Source: Lobosporangium transversale (taxonomy: Eukaryota > Mortierellomycota > Mortierellomycetes > Mortierellales > Mortierellaceae). Taken from it: DNA of 64,000 nt. Location: NCBI RefSeq assembly GCF_002105155.1, contig NW_019029069.1, positions 1 through 64,000 of the forward strand, given 5' to 3'. Below, piece after piece: positions 11,844-24,626 of the stretch (positions within the stretch are counted from its first letter, which is position 1; the number at the start of each line of letters is the position of its first letter). The notes under the pieces were generated by a model. It was not told where the DNA came from. It ran no database searches and was given only the letters and a program-made list of their open reading frames with translations. The position numbers and the translations under genes are program-made.

Positions 11844-12517
11844 AGTAGAGGAGAAAGTGAGGAAAATAGAAGATGAGGAAGAAGAATAGGAAGGATCAAG
11901 CCTAACTTGTAAGATAGTACGATATGAAGGGTTTGAATAACATTTATATACCCATTACTGGCTACGAAAGCAATGGAAACATTATGAAAACGAAAAAACG
12001 ACGAGAGGAAGATAGAAAGTCGGCAAATATAAGCACAAATACTACATTACTCTTGACTGGCAGGTTCTGGAATAGAGAATAAAGACGAACAAGCACCCTT
12101 TTCGTGCCAAAGAGATAATGTTGTTTTTCCTTTTTACTGTTCCTTGGGACAAAGTGAACCACCCTTTTCCTTTATTGCCTATTCTGACTATGTGCGTTGA
12201 AAGAAGTGATTAGATTAGTGTATGAAACGGTCTGTGATGGAACAAATACATACGAATGTGCACGACCACTCATTCCTGTCTGCACAGATCAAAAAAAAAC
12301 ATTCAGGGTCAGTGAAATTAATAGACAAAAAACAATAAAAGTGCATGTCTCGAACGACTTCTGGTCACCTTTTCTTTCCTTCCCTTTCTCCCTTTTAGTT
12401 CAATCATTTACGCGGCCTGTGCTACTGAATTTGCATCCTACTCTCCTGTACACCTGCAGAATAATATACTCGACTCGACTGCTATATGAGTTAGTAAAGC
12501 GATCAAACAACAAAAGG
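11844..12517. other. Intergenic / UTRs between two head-to-tail genes
   Basis: This holds the 3' UTR of the Sec72-like gene and the leader of the RCC1 gene. The downstream open frame extends upstream to 12197, but the extra residues are unremarkable and the Met at 12518 starts a compact, Gln-rich sequence. No other feature was seen. Confidence 0.5.
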
Positions 12518-13377
12518 ATGCCTAAAAACAATCAATACCCAGGAATAGTCGAAGTGCTCAATCAGAGACAAACACAAACACAAGAACAGGCACAAACAAC
12601 ATATACCTTTTCGCTAGGGAAGCCCGGGTCGTTTAAAGCCTCTTGGGATCCGAGCTATACTCCCGAGCAGCAGACTCTTTTACCATTAACAGCTCAGTAC
12701 TCTTCTCAGGAGCTGACTGGCAAATGTCACATAGGATTAGGTCAGAGCCAAGCTGCAGTCGTATCTAGCAATCCACCAACGTTTACTTCCCCGCGGTCAT
12801 CAGCAAGAATCTCATACTCACGCCATACTCGCGTTAAGAGTATTGAATCTCAACAGACAAGTGCAATGAAGGAACATAATAGATTGCAGTCACTCTTTCA
12901 AAAGGCAAGATCTCAAGCTTCAGGCCATATTCACTTTGAGCAACAGTATCAGCAACCAGTCGAACCTCCGTTAACTGATTTTGAACCGACCACACATGCC
13001 TCTTCCAAACTGAATTCACCTCAATCACCGCTATCATGGCCAGTGAAATTCTCTGAAACACGAGGACGGATATTAAGTGAGTCAAATCAAGCTTTCGAAG
13101 GTAACACAGCGTCAAGCCGTCAATCGCGTCAAAACCTTGTCCGGTATCTCAGAGCTAAAGCTGAGGAAGCCCGACTCGAGCTGCTGGTATTGGAGCAGAT
13201 GGAGAGAGATGTCCTTGCAGAGGGGAACGAAATAGGAGACTTGGATAGGATCTACAATGGATCTATTGGCAACCGTAAACAGTTAAACCCAATGCCACAT
13301 TCGCCTAAGCTAGGTGTCTTTCCCCCCAACTCCAATAGGCGCGGAAGCCTAATACCCTCAGTACATCAGCAAACAGC

Positions 13378-13453
<76 letters not shown>

Positions 13454-16400
13454 CGACAACAACGACAACAACGACAACAACGACAACAACGACAACAACG
13501 ACAACAGCTCAAGAGCCTATCTTCAATGGCGTCATTTAATCGTATCCTAGCCACAACACATTCTACTCAGATACACCCCACTGTTACAGAACGAGTATTC
13601 ATCCCTAGGTCACCATCACTACCGGCCAGAATAGAAACAAGACCAGAATTATTCGTTACGTCAGATATGGCCTCACCTGCATTTAACCATGAAGGAAGGC
13701 AGCACTTTGTCCAATCTTTGTCTTCATCAAACCCGTCACTATCATCATCTCCAATCACCCCAGTCTCGCCATTCGACCGTGCACCTGGGTCCATTCTCGG
13801 GCATATTCAACAGCCTGCTCAATCCGGAAACCCGAAGTCAAGAAACTATACGGTGAATGCTGAGGCTTTTGAGAGAAGCTATAGCCCTGAAGATACTTTG
13901 CTTTACGATCATTTCAACGAAGCTGAAGAAGGTAAAAAGGCCATATTTCACTGCAATGCCAGCCAGACTTCAATAACAATCGAACTCACACTATGTTTGC
14001 TCCTGAATTCCTAGATCTCCGTGATATCACTTTATCAGAGATGATGAGCAAACACTTGGCACTGTTCAGTGATGATAGCGATGATCACAACATAAATATA
14101 TCCCCTTGTAATAGTGCTTTAGATGGCCCTACTGAAGTGTACGTGCAAGATGAGAACTATGGATGCGAAATGATGGAAACTGCTCCAAATAGAACAGTCG
14201 ATACAGCATTTGCGGACCAGACGTTCAATTTCATGTCTGAATTAGAGCGAGATTTTGATGAGCACGTGGAAGATATGATTCTCCCGCCCTCAGCAGAGAC
14301 TGTCGACAGCCTGTCGTTCATGGGCCGCAATGCCCTCGAACATCCACTACAGTATGACTTACCAGACACTCCAGACCCAAAGGAAGTCGAAGGTTCATGT
14401 TGGCACCAACATTCAGTGACGTTCCGAAAGGATTCTATCTTTGTCGAGTCCTTAAAGTCACTACCTCCGCTGCCTCTATCGCCTGAATCTGACCGTACCT
14501 CAAAAGATGACGCATGCTTTATATCTATTAACCTTCCTTCTATCACTACGTATTCTACGGAACAACAGCAGGAACATTCAAAGCCCCAACTTGCCGTTAC
14601 AGTTACTAGTAGAGGCAATCGACCAGTTCTCCTTCCTACGCCTGTCATCACATCACGAAAGTGTGATCCAAAGAAACTAAGGCAACAAGGCGAATTGCGA
14701 GACAACCAATGTCAGCAACAGCGCCAGCACTCATACTCCAAGTCCCCTCGAAGTCCGATCACTCCTATCAAAATATATGGCGCAAATATTGCGACTTGCA
14801 AGAGTATCGATGCAAGCATCAGCACGCCTTGCTCCTCTATTCCATCCCTGACGCCTCGTGAAGGACAGCATCATGATTCATTCTTAGATGTAGCTACTCC
14901 AGCGTCAGCCCACAGCTCCGCCAGGGAAGACTTTACTTTCGACGAGTACGTCCCAGCAAAAGAGATTAGTAATAATGCTTCAAAAGACAATACCTCGCCG
15001 CCCATTTTGCCAGACCACTTGACACGTGGAGGCAGCGCGAGGATCATGAAAGAGAAGAGACATATCATCACTGGGAAGAAGGAAGCCACTAAAAACGCCA
15101 ACATCGTATCAACTGTAACAACTAAAGGATTGTCATCTACTAACCAGCTGCTGGACATGATTATTGTTCACCCTTCAAGTGTTATGACTCTATCCGAAGA
15201 TCCTGACAACCTGGCAGGTAGCTGCGATAACCTATTTTCGCCTAGGCTCCCTCTCTCCCCGGCCTCCAGCTGCTCAACAGCTACTCAAAGTTCACTAGGT
15301 TCTTCTTGGTTCTGTTCCTGGCCATCTTCCTCCAGTCAATCCAGAGCTACCTCCTCTACTTCATCTTATTCGTCGGACCATCTACAACAACAGCAACAAC
15401 CGCAGCAATTAAATCATCCATCCTATAGTAACGGATACCGGTCACGGCTTCCACCGACACTCTTAAATGCTAGAAAACCTACTATGGGAATCAATCTCAA
15501 GTCGCGCAGCATGTCCTCGTTTATCAATCGTCAAGACGGTTGGCTGGGGTTTCAGGCCTTGGATATGGTGATCCTGGCCTCAGGAAGATGTCATATTGTC
15601 GTGGTGACGCGGTCCAACCAAATCTACTCGTGCTGGGAGCCCAACAACAAAAGCGAAGGGATACCTCTACCCGCTGGGGAGGCCGGCGAGAAAGAGATTG
15701 AGGAGACACTGGGGCGGAAAATTAGGACGCAAATTGCTCCTTCTCTTATCGAAAACACTGCTCTTCAGCCTGGTTTGGTTGAAATCCGATTGACTTCAAA
15801 GACTTTTGTCGATACACTACAATATAAAATCACCAAGGTTGTCTGCTCAGATACTGCCACATTCTTTCTGACAGAAAATGGCGACCTATGGGGGTGGGGA
15901 GCATTTGAGGTACCAGAAAAAAAAAAAAAAAAAAAAAAAAAAGCAACTACAAATATATACTGACTGCTATTTGTTTCTCTTCCTTTTTGAAAAAAAAAAA
16001 AAAAAAAAAAAAAAAGGATGCTAATGGCAAGCAGATTGGAATCTTTGGCCGAAGGGATGCTCCATATCCCACCCAGGTTTGCTCACAACATATTAAAGAT
16101 GTCGCTTGTGGACGCAACCATATTATCGCTTTGACTTTCAGTGGCGAGGTTATCTCTTGGGGTTCTAATAGCCATAGCCAACTTGGACGGCGATGCAACT
16201 CTGTAGATAAAAATAACCCGTTTACTTCTGCCCAGTCCTGGAACCGAATTTTGGATCAATCTCAACATTATGGTGAACACGCAAACATCGACTTGTTTCC
16301 GTATTATATTGATAACCTCCCACCAAATATTATCGGTATTGGCTGTGGTAAATTGTCATCATTCGCTTGGGATGAAGAGAAACTTTATGGATGGGGTGAT

Positions 16401-17144
16401 AACACTTATGGCCAATTGGGACGTACCCCTAGTGTTACAGCGGCAGTTCGTTTGAGGTTACAGCACCAGCATCAGTATCAGTATCAACAAAATGGAGCGA
16501 ATGTACCAGATACTTCAGAGTTTGTGAAAGATACTATTCAGGTTCCGCAGGAAATATTCTTGCACTGGAAGGGCAGGTCTCTGAAGCAAGTTCAAGGTGG
16601 AGAGCGCCATACCGTGGTTTTGACTCTTACCGGGTTAATAATAACAATGGGCAATGATGATTACGGTCAACTTGGCGTAAAATCTTCAACAACGTTACCA
16701 TTTTCTTCTGGAGCATCTTCTGAGGCACCATCTGTAGGCATGCCTTCGAATTTGTGCGCAAACTCCGGTGATAGTGACAGTAGTGATAGCCTGCTAGATA
16801 TGGAAGGGAATGTCACGGCAAACTCGACAAACATGGGGATATTTAAGCCCAAGACGCGTTTGTTCCCGACGTTAGTGCGCATCGGTCCAAGGGCCAAAGA
16901 GATTCGCTGTGGCGACTTTCACACAGTGACATGCAGCGAGAACGGGCAAATGTTCATTTGGGGACGTGGCTACGGAGGCATACTTGCGGTCCATAATATG
17001 CCAAATTTCCCTCTTAGTGAGAGTAGCTCCTGCGAAAACATCTCCATTATCAAACCATCTTCTGTCAAGAGGACACGACGGATTGTCGCCGTCTCTACCA
17101 TGCAAGCTGACGCCTCCATTGCACTTTTTTCAAATGACTTTTAA
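12518..17144 (+). CDS. Large RCC1-repeat protein with poly-Gln linker
   Basis: Three exons: 12518-13931, 14015-15909 and 16017-17144, 4437 nt and 1478 residues. Introns are 83 and 107 bp. The first 1000 residues are disordered: Ser/Pro/Gln-rich, with a CAA-coded poly-Gln tract near residues 287-330 that changes to RQQ triplets, and one possible coiled coil (YLRAKAEEARLELLVLEQME). The C-terminus has RCC1-type beta-propeller repeats: VVCSDTATFFLTENGDLWGWG, CGRNHIIALTFSGEVISWGS, KLSSFAWDEEKLYGWGDNTY, GGERHTVVLTLTGLIITMGN and CGDFHTVTCSENGQMFIWGR. RCC1 propellers act as Ran exchange factors or as adaptor domains; with only about five or six recognisable blades and a long disordered N-terminus, a scaffold or regulatory role is more likely than true RCC1. 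A start at 12197 is possible but not favoured. Confidence 0.85.
13378..13506 (+). repeat. (CAA)n / (CGACAACAA)n coding microsatellite
   Basis: About 25 CAA codons are followed by six CGA-CAA-CAA units inside the RCC1 gene, encoding poly-Gln then RQQ repeats. Almost all Gln codons are CAA rather than CAG. Confidence 0.9.
15910..16016 (+). other. Intron with A28 and A26 tracts
   Basis: This is intron 2 of the RCC1 gene. It runs from GTACCAG to AAAG and contains A28 at 15917-15944. A second tract, A26 at 15990-16015, abuts the acceptor G, where a pyrimidine tract is normal; the only pyrimidine-rich stretch lies upstream of it (about 15967-15987). Removing it joins GAG to GAT and restores the RCC1 repeat (WGWGAFE then DANGKQIGIFG), which supports the boundaries. 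Confidence 0.75.
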
Positions 17145-17282
17145 CTTTTCAGAAGAAAAAAAAAAAAAAAACTTCGGCTTTTTTATTATTACTATACAAG
17201 TTTGCTCAAAATATTATAGCTCAGACTTCTCAAAGGGAGAAGTGTTTTTAAGCAACGTGAAGGTTCTGTGGCACATGGCTAT

Positions 17283-20200
17283 TTAGTCCTCATCACAATT
17301 CATATCATCCTCGTCAGAGGCAATATCCATTGACTGAGAGCCAGAGGCAATGTCCACTGACTGAAGGCCAGAGCTGTGGCCTGTAGAGCCATTTTCCTGG
17401 GGTGGTGGAGGCGGTGGGGGTGGAGGAGATGGAGAATAAGATGGTGGTGGGGGAGGCGGTGGTGGTTGTGCATAGAACGGAGGCGAGTGCGCGGGCGGAG
17501 GGGGCTGCATAGAAGGAGACGACCATGGCTGAGGAGGCGATGTCGGTATTGATGCTCTTGCTCCATAGCTGCTTGCGCCACTTACACTTACACCAGGTGG
17601 TCCAATCGGAGACGTTGTAGAGCCACCAGATGAACCCTGAGAGGTACTACTCTGTCGAATCTGCGCTAATATGTCTGGATATGCCGACCGTTTCCGACGT
17701 AGCTCTTCTTCGTGCTTTCGCATCTGATCCTGCATCATTTTCTGGTTCTGTTGCTCAAATTCTTGCATCATGATTGCATGTTCCCACAAAGGACAGCCAC
17801 TATCACGTACTTCACGGTTTCGCTTTAATGCCTCCTGGCGCTTCTGTAGAATCTCCTGAGTTCGCTTCTGTTCTCTCAAATAGGCCTCGCGAGCAATTTC
17901 CTTCTTGCGCTCTTTCTCCGCTTCTAGACGCTTTATCTCTTCTTGGCGTCGACGTTCGTTTTCTTCACGCGCCTCACGCTCTTTGCGAAGCTGCTCATCC
18001 TGAAGTTGTTGTTCCTGGAAATTTAATTTATCAGCGCAAAGTATTAACATTTGTGTAAACAAGACTAGCGACATCATTAAAGTAATGAAAAGTACATAGC
18101 GTAAGCTAGTTCCATTCCCCCCAAAGGTATTACCTTTTCTTTTTTGGCTTTCATATCTTTCTGGAACTGCTCCCAAGCGAGATCCGCTTTTTTACTACCT
18201 CCATCAATTGCAGGCAACGGGTTCGATATATTAGCAGGTAGAGAGTCTGATGTGAATGCTGCCCAATGCTCCATATTTTCTAGCTGTGTTGCCTCATGAA
18301 TTGTTTCCTTAAAAGAAAAAAGAAAAAAAAAATGTGAAAAATGTGAAAAATGTGAAAAATGTGATAAATAAGGTACAGGCACATGCACTTCTCTATGGCG
18401 CAAAGTATTCTCACAACTTACATCGCTTCTCTTACGACTATAGCCTTCAGATTCTCCCGTCGACTTTTTGATTGAAGGCTCTGCCACATCAAGGTCAAGA
18501 GAGGCGACATCAAAGGACATGGTGGCTTTAGAGCTTGTTAGTTGATTGAGCCAGGGCTTGTCTTGCGGAATTCTTTTTGGGTGAGAAATAGGTGGAGGAG
18601 ATACTGGGTGAGATGGAGTTAATGACTCAGCCTTTTTCCGTTTTGTTAAATGACGAGACGCCGATGCGGGTGCGGGTGCGGATGCGGGTGCGGGTGTGGA
18701 TGTGGAAATGGAGGATGATTTTTCTTTAACGGGTGCTGGCGATTTCCGTGCTTGTGGGGATGTTGATACAATCTATAACAACCGAAAGAACCATGGATAA
18801 GCATGCTATACATATCAATAACTATATGTATTATATTCAATCCCGCGAATAATCTACCTGCGGCTCAATATCCGACTCTGTAGGTAGCGAGGACAATGAA
18901 CAAGACCGTGGAGAAGAAGAAAAAAAAATTAGGACCCATAACAGTGAAGTGTTCAGTAAAGAGTTCTGAAAGCATCTCAATTGCAAATGATACTATTTAG
19001 GTTTGTCTTTTAATTGTAGCCGGGCAAAAAAAAAACGTAATCCTGTAAAATGTGTTGTTTCAATACGCCAGTTGATCGATAAACAGTAGATATGGTGAAA
19101 TCCTTGGATTCCAGAGATCTCAGATACAAACTCACAAATAAAAGAATAAGATCAATATGATTTGCGTAAAATTTGTTGCTATTGTTACCTGAATCATCAC
19201 TATCCGATCCTGAGCTGGAGCTGTCAGTTGCACTTGAGAAATTACCATTTTGTGGAGTATAAGTATCTAATAACAACGAATTGCAATATTAATAAAACTT
19301 ACTCGCATAACAAGATGGCAATATCCGTATCCTATGGCTACTGTCATACCTTTGTTATGGGCTTCATGATCTAGTTTTTGGAGAGTGCGCTCAAGCTCTG
19401 TGATTTTCCTCGTAGAGTCTTCCTCCGTGTATTGAACCTTCAATTTCTTAGGGACTGGTTTTTTCTGCTTTGGTGAATTCTTTTTGACATATTGATACAG
19501 TTTAAAAAGCGTGCGAGGATCCAAGGAATCCATGTCCAGCTCTATTTCTTCCTGACCACCATTCTATTTTACAAGGTAAAAATTGAGTTAGCCATTAAAA
19601 TAAGTATACAAATCATCAAGATCCTGTGCATTTTTTTTTCGGGGGGCGGGAAAGAAACATGGAGCGCTTTCAATTACATCACGCAAGTGAGGCATGCTAT
19701 CGTGAATAATCTGCACAATCTTGCCGAGTTTTTCTCCCTCGAAGCTATTGATGCTATCACTGAGCTCTTTCTTTTGCTCGAACGTGATAATTGGGATGTC
19801 GTCTTCGTCTTCGTCTTCATCACTGCTAAAATATACTGGTCGAGACCTCTTTGTACTAGATTTCTTTTCTGGAACTCTTGCTAATGATTTTTGTGCTTTT
19901 GATGTCGACTTGGATTTGGATTTGTCTTGATATGTTTTGGGTTCTGGTTTTCTGTCTCCTTTTTCACCTTTCACCTTTTTCTTCGTTGCCTTCATTGACT
20001 CCAGCTCTTCTGCCAAAGTCCTGAGATGTCTCTCCATTTCTGCAATCTTCTCGTCTATGTCACCGGGAGATGCAAAAGCAAAATACCAAATATCAGCACC
20101 AACAAGTTACTATTTAAATATCGGAACAGCAAAATAAAAAAGAACATTGTTTCCACATTGTATGTGAGATACCTGAAGAGTCCTCATTATTATCTTCATT

Positions 20201-21712
20201 CTCATTTTCATTCTCATCTTCGGAGTCAACAGCAACCTCTTCAACAAGCGGGGGCGATGGCGTTCGGGGTCGCTTTGCCCAGAGCTGTTCAAAGAGCTGC
20301 TGCATCCTGCGACCCATAATATGGACTGGATTATCTGGGGCATTAAACGTAAAACAATTGCTCAAAACGAGTTGGATATCATCCCTGAACTGGCTTGCTC
20401 TGTCATATTCATCTGCCTCAAGTTTTTTGCGAATGGTCCCAACATCCATTGGATGCTTAATGATCTTTGGATAATCTGGGATCATGAGTTTCTCCCAGTC
20501 AACAGGTTCCATGAATGGAAACATGAATTCTGCATGTGTCTTTTTTCCAAGCTCCTTCAAAATATAGTCGTGGCAAAACTTTAGCTGTGGGTCGGATTTC
20601 CACCTTGCTGCACCTTTTGATTTCGTAGAAATCCCTGTTGGAATCTCTTTTGAAGGGGCGTGAATGTCCCGTTTTGGTCGCCGCTCCTCTGATTCCTCTC
20701 GTACTCGTTCCATTTGCGTCAGTGTAGGCACTGCTGTTGAACCAGGGGTAACAAGCTGGACAGGGATAAGCTTGGGCTCCTTTTTCTCTTTCTTGGCCAA
20801 CTCCTTCTTTGACTTTAGCCCTGAAGATGGCTTTTTCGGCGTTTCTTTCGCAGCAATCGAATCCGCAGTATTTTTGACATTCTGCAAATGGAAGTCTCTA
20901 TGAGTGAGCTACCATTATTATCTTTCAGCAGATAACAATGCCCAGATAAGGTTACTTACTTCAGTTGAAAATCGACGCAAAAGCTTGGTGTATGCATTTT
21001 TCAATCCCGTCGCGGCTTGGGAAACAGGTGCATCAATTCCATTATAAAGATAGCAGTTGTCGAAAATCAGTTGAATATCTTTCCCAAAGTCCTCTGTTGT
21101 TTCGTACTCCAAACTGTTTAGCTTACGCTCGACCGTAGATAAATCCATTGGGTTTTTGATAACACTGGGATAGTCGGGAATATTGAGCAAAACAGGATCA
21201 ACGGGAACGAGAAATGGAGCAGCGTCACGATGCTTCTTCAACTCCTTGATTATGTTACCGCAGTTCTTCAGTTCCTCCCGTGTCATTCCAGTTTTCCGAA
21301 CTCCATTTGCAAACTGCAATATAGGATTAGAAAGCTAAAGGATATTACAAAAAGGAGAAGAGAATCATTTAATTTTTAAATAGTCGAGCGGCTGGTAGGC
21401 ATATTGAGCCCACTATAGATTGCATTGCGCGTGCCACAAATGCATGGCCACGCCATCAATAGAGGGTACTGATGAAAACCCAACCTTTGTGGCTGATGGA
21501 AAAGCGCGTTGTGATTGTAAGTCGTTGGGTGGCCGCATATTGATTGTGCCAACTTGAACACCAGCCGTAGTCAGATCAGGATAACTGTTAGAGGAAGGGT
21601 AATTATAGCTCATTGATGTTACAGGATTGCCATTTGATTCAATGGCGGAATGGGTTAGGTGGCTCTGCTCTCCTTTCAATCTGTTTGGCGAATTGTCGTT
21701 CGGGTGGTACAT
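17283..21712 (-). CDS. bdf1: BET family double-bromodomain protein (Bdf1/BRD4-like)
   Basis: Ten exons: 21712-21485 (or -21470, donor uncertain), 21313-20960, 20881-20173, 20054-19678, 19563-19350, 19266-19189, 18877-18858 (20 nt), 18772-18422, 18307-18134 and 18014-17283, about 1078 residues. Bromodomain 1 is at about 85-190 (IPDYPSVIKNPMDLSTVERK, acetyl-lysine Asn in CYLYNG). Bromodomain 2 is at about 285-400 (IPDYPKIIKHPMDVGTIRKK, NCFTFNAPDNPVH). A coiled coil (DEKIAEMERHLRTLAEELES) precedes a basic patch and the ET domain at about 520-598 (KLGKIVQIIHDSMPHLRD / NGGQEEIELDMDSL). An acidic Ser tract (SSSSGSDSDDS) follows. Near residue 780 the LENMEHWAAF and WEQFQKDMKAKKEKE motifs resemble the C-terminal segment of animal BRD proteins, then come a long charged helix, a Pro-rich tail and an acidic end. 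BET proteins read acetylated histone H4 and recruit transcription machinery. The gene converges with RCC1 (138 bp apart). Confidence 0.9.
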
Positions 21713-23315
21713 TTCAACAGCACAGGATCTATAATGATGAGAAGCGACATGCGACGCTGTAGATCATGAAAGAAGGCTGAATGCTGTCATTGGTGTAGCG
21801 TACTGATGATCTTACAAAGCACGCAAGGACAGGTGCTATGCGTGGCTTGTGCTCAACCACGTGATAATAGGAATTCTTTTTTGCGTGAGCAACCTAGAAG
21901 AGCCTATTATCGAAAGCAAAAGAGATTAAGTGAGTCAAAGCTACTTAAGGGAAGGAAAAAGGAGTAACAGAACATAACTCTACTCTTTCTTTTTCATAAA
22001 AACGAGCTGCAAGCCTGTGGCTTCATTACGGCGGCTCTTGCCTTGTTAGAGAATTTAATGCTTTGTCTCGTTAAAAGAAAACAGTAAACAACATGAGATT
22101 TATATTATTACACGGAGACGAGCGCTGAATACATGAGCAGATTTGGCTCAGTATGTAGGAAGCGGTTTGAAACATGAGGTGACTAGACCCTTGTCAAGAA
22201 ACAACAACAAAAAAAGGTATTTTTTGTTCTTCAGATAATGGGTTCGGATGCCGCTCTCTGCTTCAACAGCTCCAGTACATTTGCCTTAAAGTAGAGACAT
22301 TCATTGGCTTACAAGCCCCCGGCATCAATGGGGAGATATGAGGAGCATTGTCAATTGTGCCTATTGCTTGGAGTGAAAGCTATTTAATCACTCTCCTCCT
22401 GCTGGAGCCTTGTTGAGGTCTCGTACAGTACCTTATGGGATGGGGGTACGAGAGTGGAGTGGCCTTGCTAGTCTTTTGGTGTATGTGGATTTAATATTCG
22501 ACATAAGTCTACAAAATGGATGAGTATGCAATAGGATATACTAAACCGCAACAAATAAATAATATGATAGTAATAACAATGAAGTGAGGTACGTAGGGAC
22601 GACCACGGCTGAGAAAGCTAAACACCGACACATTTAAGCGTCTATCCTTGGGATTTGTTATAGTCATGGGGAAGACGGGAATCGGCGTCTTCGGAACAAA
22701 ATTGGAGAAGAGTGTCATAAAAAACAAATCCAGTGCTGTAAGGTGGCATGTGCATAAAACAAATAAGCATCTCCATTGTTTGGTTAGTGGCGCCTTCTCA
22801 TGACAAACCAATAGCTTGCTTCTTTATTCGGCCGGTGGAACATGCTCTTAACCCGCCCTTCACTTCTTTGCATTGGGTTGTTCGGAGAGGGCCAAAGCAT
22901 ATTCTATTTCACCTTGGCCATACCCTCAAAAAAAAAAAAGACCGGTAACATTGTTAGGGATGCGACTCAAAGCGAATTTTCTTGTAGTTACTTGAGGCGC
23001 ACTGTACGGCTGCTTTTCATCCAAGAGTACCCTTTTGTTTTGTCTATCGGTTCATCCAGAGCATATCTCAAAGCGCGATTAAGATCAAGGTTTTAATAAC
23101 TATTGATAATACTAAGCGAAGGATGAAAAAGATAAAAGAGAATCAAACGGGGATCGCAATATCACGCATTGCCTGAGTCTTTATTAGCTTTCCTACATTC
23201 TATATTAAGGCTGTTGCATGGACTACAGTACCAAGTCTAGGACGCTAGTATACCATTTATTATTACCATTTCACACATGTCCGTGTGTTGTTAATACTCA
23301 ATTAGGCAGGATATG
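21713..23315. other. Intergenic upstream of the BET gene
   Basis: About 1.6 kb without a supported gene. Open frames are short and lack motifs. The first few hundred bases are the likely BET promoter. No tRNA or clear repeat was recognised until the LINE fragment begins near 23316. Confidence 0.6.
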
Positions 23316-23630
23316 CAACATCCAAAGGCAGTATGTACGCCATCTTCGATGACAAAGAAAAATACGCGTATGCCCTCAACACACAAGTAGCAATAGGAAG
23401 TGCTCCCCTAAGCCCTTCCAGGACGCACTGCGCCAGCAAGCTGGGGAAAAAACTAGTTTCTGCTAGTGGGACCGTACATCAACAACCTCGCTGTTCGACT
23501 TCAGCGCCGTCTTCACCTGGGAGGCAGCTGGCAAATTCTGTTACAACTGTGGCAACCTTACCCAGCTGTCTGCAAAGTGTAGGACACCACGGTCTTTGTA
23601 CCTAGAGGCGGTCTTAATATCAGATATGAT
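23316..23630 (+). mobile_element. Degenerate LINE-A ORF1 fragment (A3)
   Basis: The sequence is a diverged copy of ORF1 of the LINE found at 25.25 kb. YAIFDDKEKYAYALNTQVAI matches CAIFDDEEKYARALNTKVAI. After an internal deletion the CCHC zinc-knuckle region and the GTCCTACA-complement RTPR segment follow in another frame. It is non-coding now. Confidence 0.75.
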
Positions 23631-23739
23631 AAAATGATAAACTTTGGGGTCAGAACGGATACATATGTTATAGAGCAACGGAAGGCCAGTTGAGAATTAA
23701 ATACACGTATTCCAAGCGATGAGAAACCCTTCGTATTAG

Positions 23740-24362
23740 TTTTTATTTTTTATTTTTTGATAGCGAGGACCCACAAGGCCATGTAGAGTTTGTTATGATG
23801 TCAGCTCTGCAAATGGTGTGCCCCATTGCTGGGATGGCAGATAAAGCGGTATCTAATAATCGACCGAAGCCGCAACTTTGTACTGCTACAGTAACAGTAC
23901 GACATCTTGTTCATAAACCACGTCAGCATTGAGTAAACTTCCTTGGTGCTCTGGAGATCTGCGGCATGGCTCTACCCTACTTAACCTGCTGTGTATGAAG
24001 GTCACCCTTTAGCCGCAGTCCTCAATTATCAAAGATTTACAACTTCCAGGCGCTCCATCACCGCCAATTCCACCTGCTGTCGGCAGCTTGCCGCCATCTG
24101 CTGATCTGCATCGTCTTCACGCCTGCTGCTCATTGTTATCCTTAGTGAAAGCCAAAGAATTCATCTCTGCTACGTCTGTGGCTTCTAATGCAGTCGCGTC
24201 CCCTGGCGTGTTTGCTCGCAGAGGTGATGCCATTGTCTCTTTCACAGTTGACGGTGACTTCGCAACGTCTGTTCCAGATCTCAGTCCTGCCGAGTCCCTC
24301 GATTGACTTGACAAAGCGGTAAACAATGTACCTTGAGATCGGTGCTGTGTCCCTGAAGATAT
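23740..24362 (-). mobile_element. 5'-truncated LINE-B fragment (B1)
   Basis: On the minus strand this matches the 3' part of the LINE at 32.2-34.2 kb: a T-rich (poly-A tail) boundary near 23740, the 3' UTR, then the 3' end of the coding region. Stop codons and indels break the frame. Homology to the other copy ends near 24362. Confidence 0.7.
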
Positions 24363-24405
24363 TGTACCGTACCCTTTGACGTTGGATTTCCTCCTGCTTT
24401 TTTTT

Positions 24406-24626
24406 ATAACAATTTGTGGTACTTAGCATAAGACTTTTTTTTTTTTTTATAAAAAAAATACTTAACATAAGACATCGTCCACGTGATCGACTACTCATAT
24501 GTGATTCTCGTTTAGAGTATATAGAGGTGATAATCCTAAAGCTGTCATCAACCTCGAGCGAATCGGGGATCTAGCTGCTTACATGGGTTTAGCACGCTAT
24601 AGGGGATCTAGCTCAAATGGTAGAGC
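24406..24626 (+). repeat. 221-bp block, copy 1, ending in tRNA-Ala nt 1-25
   Basis: Nearly identical to 34223-34443 and of equal length. It begins ATAACAATTTGTGG and includes a T run followed by an A run. It ends with the first 25 nt of the tRNA-Ala gene seen complete at 40056 (24602-24626). A shorter partial copy of the tRNA start (GGGGATCTAGCT) lies 38 bp earlier. It is probably the 5' flank of a tRNA-Ala locus. The alternative is that it is 5' UTR of the LINE that follows. Confidence 0.8.

Noticed and set aside
12197-12517. N-terminal extension of the RCC1 protein to the Met at 12197
   Set aside because: The extra 107 residues look like translated leader; the Met at 12518 begins the Gln/Ser-rich protein. 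Kept only as an alternative.
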